Shown here: piece after piece, positions 8,269-12,368 of the stretch
How the letters are laid out: each line of letters begins with the position of its first letter
Numbering within the stretch: position 1 is the first letter of the stretch
NCBI GenBank assembly: GCA_934279105.1
Contig: CAKQWR010000045.1
Span: 1 to 12,368, forward strand
DNA: 12,368 nt
DNA from: an uncultured Oribacterium sp.
GTDB lineage: Bacteria; Bacillota; Clostridia; Lachnospirales; Lachnospiraceae
Reading direction: 5' to 3'
Position numbers and translations under genes: made by a program
Notes under the pieces: generated by a model
Databases searched by the model: none
Seen by the model: only the letters and a program-made list of their open reading frames with translations
Told to the model about the DNA's origin: nothing

Positions 8269-9293
8269 TGCTTGATGATTTTTCGGATGATGGACAGCAC
8301 GAGGCCGAGACCGGCTGCCATCAGAATCATCGCACGGTTCACCACGAGTCGCGACGAGGCGATGGCGAGACCGATGATGACAGGCTGCACGGATTCCATG
8401 ATCGGACTAAGCAGCGAGGCGAGAAGCTCCACGAGGAGCAGGACGATAAACGTCGTGATGCCGCGTCCGGTATCGATGGACTCCAGCTGGCCATAGCGGA
8501 CATACTTCTTTCTGGAGAGAATCCAGAAGAAGGAAATGAGCGTGAAGATGGTGATGCCTGCGAAAACGGAAATAAAGCAGATTTCAGCGACGTTATGGTC
8601 GGTGATCATCGATTCGATCGGTCCGAGGGCATCGAGGTTTTCCAGTGCCGGCACGATCATCAGGATGTAGCTGAGGAGCAGTGCTGCGACCGAGAAGAGC
8701 TGCAGGATACGGTTCACGCCCATGAGGATGTGATCATGGATGCCGCCGTCGACCGGTCCATCCTCTTCATCGGTGCCATATTCAGTATCACGGAAATATG
8801 CATCTGCCTCATCATCCTCCTCTTCTCGTATGGGCGGTCGCTTCGCACTGCGCGTATCATCTTGGAAAGAACGCGCCATAGAGGACGGTGTCGTACTGCT
8901 GTCCACATGGTCTGCCGATGTCGTGGGTGTCGGTGTCGTTGCATCTGCAGGAGTGGTTGAACGAAGGACACGATCCGGTACGGTGAACGTAGCGCTCTGC
9001 AACGCGTCATAAGAAGGACTCAGAAGGTCGGCAGCCTCGCTGTGTTTTGCGAACCAGTCGACGGCGTAGCTGCAGCTTGGGTAGGCTTTCAGCTGATTTC
9101 GCTGAAGATAGGTGATGAGCCGTTCCATGAGCTTTCCGGCGAGTCCCCTGCCACGCAGAGTTTCGTCAACATAGGTATGGGTGATTTCCACCGTGCCCGG
9201 CTCCTCTTCCATCGCCGGGAAGTCGATTTCTGCCAGTGCCTGCTCCTCATCATCTATAAGTACGATACGGTTTTTGTAGGTTCTGAATTCCAT
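8265..9293 (-). CDS. GNAT (YjdJ-like) N-acetyltransferase fused to a multi-pass membrane domain
   Basis: 342 residues. Residues 1-95 are a compact GNAT fold of the small YjdJ-like class. The acetyl-CoA loop RGRGLAG is at 47-53, followed by the AYPSCSYAVDWFAKH stretch at 70-84 that resembles the YPxCxY/F motif of that class. Residues about 95-190 form a Ser/Thr/Pro-rich then strongly acidic linker with no visible fold. Residues about 191-342 hold four hydrophobic segments (about 195-217, 238-259, 279-298 and 304-336, the last interrupted by two Arg), ending in a basic tail. The start at 9293 has GGAGG seven bases upstream. The acceptor substrate is unknown; YjdJ-like proteins are usually about 90 residues and soluble, so the membrane half is unusual. 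The acetyltransferase is presumably cytoplasmic and tethered to the membrane (inference). The TGA stop is part of the next gene's promoter, so the two genes abut but are probably controlled separately. Confidence 0.88.
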   Translation of the reverse strand: MEFRTYKNRIVLIDDEEQALAEIDFPAMEEEPGTVEITHTYVDETLRGRGLAGKLMERLITYLQRNQLKAYPSCSYAVDWFAKHSEAADLLSPSYDALQSATFTVPDRVLRSTTPADATTPTPTTSADHVDSSTTPSSMARSFQDDTRSAKRPPIREEEDDEADAYFRDTEYGTDEEDGPVDGGIHDHILMGVNRILQLFSVAALLLSYILMIVPALENLDALGPIESMITDHNVAEICFISVFAGITIFTLISFFWILSRKKYVRYGQLESIDTGRGITTFIVLLLVELLASLLSPIMESVQPVIIGLAIASSRLVVNRAMILMAAGLGLVLSIIRKIIKH

Positions 9294-9318
9294 AGTGATA
9301 CCTCCGATAGATGACAGT

Positions 9319-9327
9319 ATTATAGCA
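9319..9327 (-). promoter_or_regulatory. Extended -10 promoter for the GNAT-membrane gene
   Basis: On the minus strand TGCTATAAT: a consensus TATAAT (9319-9324) with an upstream TG. It lies 25 bases before the ATG, leaving a short leader that holds GGAGG. No good -35 box is seen at 17 bp; an extended -10 element can work without one. Confidence 0.6.
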
Positions 9328-9400
9328 TAGCCGTAGAATAATCCGACTTACAAAAGACTGAATACTTTTCTGTTTTTTTCGCCGGATGCTGATTTCGGAA

Positions 9401-9437
9401 GAAATCGAAAAGGCGTGGCCCGGAAACGGCCACGCCT
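9401..9437 (-). terminator. Rho-independent terminator after trxA
   Basis: A perfect 10-bp stem, AGGCGTGGCC paired with GGCCACGCCT (9411-9420 and 9428-9437), with a seven-base loop. On the minus strand TTTCGATTTC follows. It lies 20 bases past the thioredoxin stop and marks the end of the redox block. A small GATTTC/GAAATC hairpin at 9391-9406 overlaps its U-rich tail. Confidence 0.8.
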
Positions 9438-9457
9438 ACGTCATCTGTACGATGCAC

Positions 9458-9775
9458 TCAGATTTTCTTCAACATCTCGAGGATTTCTTCCTTCGGGCAG
9501 TAACCGATGGACTGGTCGATCATCTTTCCGTCCTTGATCAGTGCAAGCATCGGAATGCTGGAAACCTTAAAGCGCATCGCCAGATCCATCTGCTCGTCGA
9601 CATTGACCTTCCCTACCTTCAGGGTATCCGCATACTCTTCGGCGATTTCATGGACGATCGGAGACAGCATCTTGCATGGACCACACCAGTCAGCATAGAA
9701 GTCGATCAGTACCGGCTTCGTGGAGTGAAGCACTTCTGTTTCGAAATTTGTTGTTGTGATTTTAAATTCAGCCAT
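9458..9775 (-). CDS. trxA: Thioredoxin
   Basis: A cytoplasmic dithiol oxidoreductase that reduces disulfides in target proteins. It is 105 residues, the usual single-domain length. The active site WCGPC is at 30-34, the buried Asp is at 25 in LIDFYADW, and the cis-proline is Pro75 in SSIPML, where many family members have Thr after the Pro. One extra cysteine (Cys93, in GYCPKEE) sits outside the active site. The start at 9775 follows a GGAG site; the frame is open 23 codons further upstream, but that extension looks non-coding. It lies 114 bases downstream of the FTR-like gene and just before a strong terminator, so it is likely the last gene of a redox transcript. No NADPH thioredoxin reductase is in the window, so its reductant may be the neighbouring FTR-like protein (inference). 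Confidence 0.97.
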   Translation of the reverse strand: MAEFKITTTNFETEVLHSTKPVLIDFYADWCGPCKMLSPIVHEIAEEYADTLKVGKVNVDEQMDLAMRFKVSSIPMLALIKDGKMIDQSIGYCPKEEILEMLKKI

Positions 9776-9876
9776 CGTGGCTCCTTTCCTGTGGGCGGCC
9801 CAGCAGGCGCATGTGCGGGGCGTGATTTTCATGCGGTTCATCAATGCTTCAGGCGCTTCGTTCGTCGTTTCAAGAT

Positions 9877-9888
9877 CGAAACGTTTCG
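9877..9888. other. 12-bp palindrome after the FTR-like gene
   Basis: CGAAACGTTTCG is a perfect palindrome two bases past the TAA of the FTR-like gene. On the minus strand the CGTTTC half can alternatively pair with GAAACG six bases on. No U-tract follows, so it is not a clear terminator; it may be an mRNA processing or attenuation hairpin. The rest of the gap down to 9776 holds only the thioredoxin ribosome site. Confidence 0.35.
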
Positions 9889-9889
9889 C

Positions 9890-10093
9890 TTAGTCTTTCA
9901 GGGATTTGTAGTACAGCATGCAGTGGCAGAAGCCTTCGTAATTCGGGTCTGCGATCTGGTCCTTAAACTCCTTGCACATGCACTTCGTGTCTTCCGTGCG
10001 CTCGAGACGGCATGGGCAGTATCCGCCGGTCCGCTTCAGACCATCACGTACGGTGTTGACGACTTCCTGATTTGGATTCAGTTCGATTTTCAT
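9890..10093 (-). CDS. Ferredoxin-thioredoxin reductase catalytic-chain-like protein
   Basis: 67 residues with three cysteine pairs, CPC (26-28), CMC (38-40) and CHC (56-58), and a GGYCPCRLE start of motif. This matches the ferredoxin-thioredoxin reductase catalytic-subunit family. In the plant and cyanobacterial enzyme four of the cysteines hold a [4Fe-4S] cluster and two (second of CPC, last of CHC) form the active disulfide that reduces thioredoxin with ferredoxin electrons. The spacings here (9 and 15 residues between motifs) differ from the classical 16 and 8. It therefore belongs to the short bacterial branch, whose activity is less certain. The start at 10093 is chosen because AGGTGA lies just upstream; an in-frame ATG at 10150 adds 19 residues without support and overlaps the last base of the dfx stop codon. 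No variable (alpha) subunit is nearby. Its place between desulfoferrodoxin and thioredoxin fits a redox role. Confidence 0.88.
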   Translation of the reverse strand: MKIELNPNQEVVNTVRDGLKRTGGYCPCRLERTEDTKCMCKEFKDQIADPNYEGFCHCMLYYKSLKD

Positions 10094-10149
10094 ATGAATC
10101 ACCTCGTATCTTCCGGAGACTTGGCTATGGCGATATCGCCACAGCTGCA

Positions 10150-10524
10150 TTATGCCTTCCAGAGACTGTGAAGATTGCAGTATGCATATACCGCCTCCAC
10201 CTCGTCGCCCTCACAGAGTGCGAAATCGGCGGTCGGCTTCTCGCCCGGATGAAGCGCCTTATGCTGATAGCCCTGCTTCGTGAAGATGGAGATCCACTCG
10301 ATGTAGTGCTCCGGCAGCATCGGGTGCTCTACGGAGCCCACCTGTACATGCACGATGCCATTTTCGACGTTCCATACCGGAACGTGCTTCTCTCTCGCGC
10401 CGTCACTGGTACCAGCGATGAGTTCCGTCATCGGCTCGCCACAGCAAACCCCCGGGACGCCGCTGTTCTTTGCCTTCAAAATAATGTTTCCACAATGCTT
10501 ACAAATGTAATACTTCTGCTCCAT
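10150..10524 (-). CDS. dfx: Desulfoferrodoxin (2Fe superoxide reductase)
   Basis: Reduces superoxide to hydrogen peroxide without producing oxygen; a cytoplasmic defence enzyme typical of anaerobes. It is 124 residues, normal for the two-iron class. The N-terminal desulforedoxin-like centre has Cys8, Cys11, Cys27 and Cys28 (CKHC, then VCCG). The catalytic centre shows His47 in EKHVPV, His67 in VEHPM, His73 in PEHYIEW, then Cys116 and His119 in YCNLHSLWKA. The conserved Glu-Lys pair next to the first His is present (45-46). The ATG at 10524 has AGGAG nine bases upstream. It is 124 bases after rubrerythrin and 56 bases before the FTR-like gene. Likely electron donors are rubredoxin-type proteins, none of which is in the window. 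Confidence 0.97.
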   Translation of the reverse strand: MEQKYYICKHCGNIILKAKNSGVPGVCCGEPMTELIAGTSDGAREKHVPVWNVENGIVHVQVGSVEHPMLPEHYIEWISIFTKQGYQHKALHPGEKPTADFALCEGDEVEAVYAYCNLHSLWKA

Positions 10525-10551
10525 CGTATGATCTCCTTTCTGTTGGATTTT

Positions 10552-10639
10552 GTTTCATGCTTTATGCTGACGGTCATGCGGCGGTCTGGCATACCGACGC
10601 CTCGCAGACGGGATATACATGATATTCACAGCGCATGAA
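10552..10639. repeat. Wide 9-bp inverted repeat between rbr and dfx
   Basis: GTTTCATGC (10552-10560) and GCATGAAAC (10631-10639) are perfect inverted copies, about 70 bases apart. The stretch between them contains a weaker GC-rich hairpin (about 10580-10601). The arrangement could fold into one long-range stem in an rbr-dfx transcript, but there is no U-tract and no clear promoter. The gap holds no gene. Confidence 0.4.
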
Positions 10640-10648
10640 ACGTTCATA

Positions 10649-11191
10649 TTAATAGTTTTCTGCGTGAACCTCGAAATAGCTCTGTGGATGATTGCAAGTC
10701 GGGCAAACCTCCGGTGCCTTCTCGCCGACCACGATGTGTCCGCAGTTACGGCATTCCCAAACCTTCACTTCGCTCTTTGCGAAAACCTCGGCCATCTCAA
10801 CGTTGTGCAGCAGCGCGCGATAACGTTCCTCGTGATGCTTCTCGATGGCAGCCACGAGACGGAAACGCTCTGCAAGCTCATGGAAGCCCTCTTCTTCTGC
10901 GGTCTTCGCAAAGCCCTCATACATATCGGTCCACTCGAAGTTCTCGCCCTCGGCTGCTGCCTTCAGGTTCTCCGCAGTATCTCCGATGCCGTTCAGCTCC
11001 TTGAACCAGAGCTTCGCATGCTCCTTTTCGTTGTCGGCGGTCTTCAGGAAGAGTGCTGCGATCTGCTCATACCCTTCTTTCTTCGCCTTCGATGCGAAGT
11101 AGGTGTACTTATTACGCGCCTGTGATTCGCCGGCGAATGCCTCCATCAGATTTTTCTCGGTCTGTGTGCCTGCATATTTATTTTCCTTCAT
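10649..11191 (-). CDS. rbr: Rubrerythrin
   Basis: A cytoplasmic peroxidase that reduces hydrogen peroxide to water with a di-iron centre, receiving electrons through its rubredoxin domain. It is 180 residues. The N-terminal four-helix ferritin-like domain has Glu22 in FAGES, EKEH (55-58), the EEEGF motif (99-103) and EKHH (117-120). The C-terminal rubredoxin domain has Cys147/Cys150 and Cys163/Cys166 (CRNC, CPTC). The ATG at 11191 has AGGAG upstream; an in-frame ATG 17 codons earlier lies within the promoter region and is rejected. It has its own extended -10 promoter and may be co-transcribed with dfx. It removes the peroxide that desulfoferrodoxin makes. Confidence 0.97.
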   Translation of the reverse strand: MKENKYAGTQTEKNLMEAFAGESQARNKYTYFASKAKKEGYEQIAALFLKTADNEKEHAKLWFKELNGIGDTAENLKAAAEGENFEWTDMYEGFAKTAEEEGFHELAERFRLVAAIEKHHEERYRALLHNVEMAEVFAKSEVKVWECRNCGHIVVGEKAPEVCPTCNHPQSYFEVHAENY

Positions 11192-11224
11192 CACCTGTCT
11201 CCTTTCGAGTTTTCTCATATTTTT

Positions 11225-11233
11225 ATTATACCA
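11225..11233 (-). promoter_or_regulatory. Extended -10 promoter for rubrerythrin
   Basis: TGGTATAAT on the minus strand: a perfect TATAAT (11225-11230) with an upstream TG, about 33 bases before the ATG. There is no good -35 box at 17 bp. The spacer carries the palindrome at 11235-11244. The remainder of the gap to 11340 shows no gene and no clear terminator for the upstream gene, so some read-through into rbr is possible. Confidence 0.6.
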
Positions 11234-11234
11234 G

Positions 11235-11244
11235 CTTTGCAAAG
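11235..11244. promoter_or_regulatory. 10-bp palindrome CTTTGCAAAG in the rbr promoter spacer
   Basis: A perfect palindrome four bases upstream of the rbr extended -10 element, where a bound protein would block or assist RNA polymerase. It does not match the PerR or Fur box that I know. It is short enough to arise by chance. Confidence 0.35.
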
Positions 11245-11340
11245 AAAGGACGCGATCACGTGGCAGAGTTCATAAAATTTTTCGTTTTGCGACCTTCGGA
11301 TGTGCATTAATCGACAGTTTCGTTCTTTTTCGCGCTTCCA

Positions 11341-12171
11341 TCAGTGGCAGCCGTGGTTTCCACAACCGTGATTGCCACAGTTGTGCTCGCCTTCGCCATG
11401 TGCGTGGTCGTGGTGGTCGCAGTGGACGTTCGGGTTATAGCCGAGATTTCCGGCGATAAGAGCATTGACCGCGGCATCTGCATCACCGCTGACACCACCG
11501 AAAAGGCGAATGCCGACCTCTGCAAGTGCCATCTGTGCACCGCCACCGATGCCGCCGCAGATCAGAGCATCGACACCAAGCTGCATAAGGAATCCTGCCA
11601 GCGCACCATGACCACTTCCGTTGGTATCGATGACGTCTGCGCGAACGATCTGGCCGTCGGCTACATCGTAGATCTTAAACTGCACGGTATGACCGAAGTG
11701 CTGGAAAATCTGGCCGTTTTCATAGGTTACTGCAATTCTCATAGTTATTTCTCCTTTTTGATCACTCTTGAAATGAGAGGTACTGCGTGTGTCGATTGCG
11801 ACGGATCCATCGTCAGCGTTGCCTTCACCTGCTCTATGGCATACGCCTGACGGATGACAATTACCGTAGAGCTGCTCATGCCCATTACAAATACGTACAT
11901 TGCCGCCGGTAATGTGCAGCGGTTTTCCGTACACGAGGCAGGCTGCAAGTTTGCGTCGAGCGACTTCGTAGATTTCCTGCACGGTGGATCGTGAAATATC
12001 CATCTGCGCCGCACACTGTTCATGTGTCTGCTGCTCGAGATCTACGAGGCGGATGACTTCATACTCATCGAGCGTCAGCAGAATGGGATCACTCTCTGCG
12101 CCATCGTATGGGCAGAATCGATCTACCTTGGGGGTACTGCATATTCTGCGGCATCTAGGTGGTCTCGCCAT
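11341..12171 (-). CDS. DUF134 DNA-binding domain fused to a NifX/NifB-type cluster-binding domain with Cys/His tail
   Basis: 276 residues. Residues 1-95 are a DUF134 domain: the MARPPRCRRI start, then a sigma-region-4-like helix-turn-helix around 33-75 and ITGGN at 88-91. Residues 96-143 are a Cys/His-containing then polar linker. Residues 144-246 are a dinitrogenase iron-molybdenum-cofactor (NifX/NifB C-terminal, PF02579-type) domain: MRIAVTYENG, FQHFGH, GVDALICGGIGGGA, GIRLFGG. Residues 255-276 are a metal-binding tail ending CGNHGCGNHGCH, with 13 His or Cys in the last 27 residues. Related domains bind Fe-S or Fe-Mo clusters in nitrogenase maturation, but similar proteins are common in anaerobes that do not fix nitrogen, and no nif gene is here. 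The ATG at 12171 has AAGGAGG upstream. A promoter and overlapping palindrome suggest self-regulation. An internal ribosome site at codon 144 may also yield the NifX part alone. A metal- or cluster-sensing regulator is my inference. Confidence 0.88.
   Translation of the reverse strand: MARPPRCRRICSTPKVDRFCPYDGAESDPILLTLDEYEVIRLVDLEQQTHEQCAAQMDISRSTVQEIYEVARRKLAACLVYGKPLHITGGNVRICNGHEQLYGNCHPSGVCHRAGEGNADDGSVAIDTRSTSHFKSDQKGEITMRIAVTYENGQIFQHFGHTVQFKIYDVADGQIVRADVIDTNGSGHGALAGFLMQLGVDALICGGIGGGAQMALAEVGIRLFGGVSGDADAAVNALIAGNLGYNPNVHCDHHDHAHGEGEHNCGNHGCGNHGCH
11740..11754 (-). promoter_or_regulatory. Internal ribosome site and ATG within the DUF134-NifX gene
   Basis: GGAG (11751-11754, preceded by AAAAA), eight bases, then ATG (11740-11742) encoding MRIAVTYENG. 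This is exactly where stand-alone NifX-like proteins begin. It would give a 133-residue protein in the same frame as the fusion. The site is as strong as those of the neighbouring genes. Confidence 0.6.
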
Positions 12172-12190
12172 CGCTGTTTCCTCCTTATTT

Positions 12191-12204
12191 TCGGTATATA
12201 CCGA
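12191..12204. promoter_or_regulatory. 14-bp palindromic operator at the DUF134-NifX promoter
   Basis: TCGGTATATACCGA is a perfect palindrome. It begins at the last base of the -10 box and covers the expected transcription start. It lies between the promoter and the ribosome site, the classic position for a repressor operator. The obvious candidate ligand is the DUF134 product itself (inference). Confidence 0.6.
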
Positions 12205-12232
12205 TTATGCGCTTCGGAATGTAAAAAGTCAA
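12204..12232 (-). promoter_or_regulatory. Promoter of the DUF134-NifX gene
   Basis: On the minus strand, TTGACT (12227-12232), a 17-bp spacer and CATAAT (12204-12209). It is back to back with the tRNA promoter; the two -35 boxes are 21 bp apart. Confidence 0.7.
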
Positions 12233-12253
12233 TTGCGAGATTTTAATCGATTA

Positions 12254-12282
12254 TTGACAAGATGCAGGTTTTTTTGTATTAT
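12254..12282 (+). promoter_or_regulatory. Promoter of tRNA-Leu
   Basis: TTGACA (12254-12259), a 17-bp spacer and TATTAT (12277-12282), ending 11 bases before the tRNA. This is a near-consensus sigma-A promoter, as expected for a stable RNA. Confidence 0.85.
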
Positions 12283-12293
12283 GATTTGGTGCT

Positions 12294-12368
12294 GCCGGTA
12301 TGGCGGAATAGGCAGACGCTCAGGACTTAAAATCCTGTGACCAGTGATGGTCGTGTCGGTTCGACCCC
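12294..12368 (+). tRNA. tRNA-Leu (anticodon UAA), 3' end cut by window edge
   Basis: The 5' acceptor strand GCCGGTA is followed by a D-arm and an anticodon stem CAGGA/TCCTG with loop CTTAAAA, placing TAA at the anticodon. A long variable arm (GACC paired with GGTC), typical of leucine tRNAs, is followed by the T-arm start GTCGG with TTCGA. The window ends inside the T-stem, so the 3' acceptor strand is missing. It decodes UUA and probably UUG. Confidence 0.93.

Noticed and set aside
8262..8960. Plus-strand open frame of 232 codons rich in Asp and His
   Set aside because: It mirrors the GNAT-membrane gene, which has a ribosome site, promoter and recognisable motifs.
9776..9844. Upstream in-frame ATGs for thioredoxin
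   Set aside because: The ribosome site lies inside this stretch, directly before the 9775 ATG, and thioredoxins normally begin there.
9386..10171. Plus-strand open frame of 261 codons
   Set aside because: It is antisense to thioredoxin and the FTR-like gene, spans their intergenic region and terminator, and has no recognisable domain.
11341..11742. Nitrogen-fixation gene
   Set aside because: The domain is related to NifX/NifB, but no nitrogenase or other maturation gene is present and such domains are widespread in non-fixing anaerobes.
11745..12023. Second minus-strand frame of 92 codons within the DUF134-NifX gene
   Set aside because: It lies in another frame inside the DUF134 coding region and the linker, with no motif; the main frame shows clear family sequence there.

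Overview
The window looks like chromosome from an anaerobic, low-to-mid-GC Gram-positive bacterium of the class Clostridia. The reasons are AGGAGG-type ribosome binding sites before almost every gene, a giant Cna_B-type surface adhesin, a lipoprotein ApbE, and a set of anaerobe oxidative-stress genes (rubrerythrin, desulfoferrodoxin, a ferredoxin-thioredoxin-reductase-like protein). The genus cannot be fixed from the sequence alone. All protein genes lie on the minus strand; only a tRNA at the right edge is on the plus strand. No transposase, phage gene or CRISPR array was seen.

Layout, in minus-strand reading order from the right. A tRNA-Leu(UAA) on the plus strand is cut by the window end, with its own consensus promoter. 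Back to back with it is the promoter of a DUF134-NifX-like fusion gene (12171 to 11341); a perfect 14-bp palindrome overlaps that gene's -10 box and start region. Next come rubrerythrin (11191 to 10649), desulfoferrodoxin (10524 to 10150), a 67-aa FTR-catalytic-chain-like protein (10093 to 9890) and thioredoxin (9775 to 9458), closed by a GC-rich terminator. This block reads as a superoxide/peroxide detoxification and thiol-redox cassette. Desulfoferrodoxin reduces superoxide to peroxide, rubrerythrin reduces peroxide to water, and the FTR-like protein could link ferredoxin to thioredoxin. The DUF134-NifX protein, with its Cys/His-rich tail, may be a metal- or Fe-S-responsive regulator at the head of the block (inference).

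Then follow a GNAT acetyltransferase fused to a four-segment membrane domain (9293 to 8265) with its own extended -10 promoter, and a lipoprotein FAD:protein FMN transferase, ApbE (8128 to 7019, probable TTG start). The ApbE gene has a near-consensus promoter whose -35 box contains the stop codon of the preceding gene, and it ends in a strong terminator at 6941-6986.

The left half (6728 to beyond base 1) is one open reading frame of at least 2242 codons with a Sec signal peptide. It has an acidic Glu/Thr/Ala-rich stretch, a long region without recognised domains, then a DUF11-like module, an InlB/Listeria-Bacteroides repeat, a chain of Cna_B-type isopeptide domains and the start of a Spy0128/FctA-like pilin module. 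Its C-terminus and any sortase signal lie outside the window.

Intergenic gaps are all under 300 bases; the largest, 6729-7018, holds a terminator and the adhesin leader. The most interesting points are the DUF134-NifX fusion with an internal ribosome binding site and a palindromic operator, the GNAT-membrane fusion, the FTR-like/thioredoxin pair, and a Cna_B repeat that has lost its isopeptide lysine.
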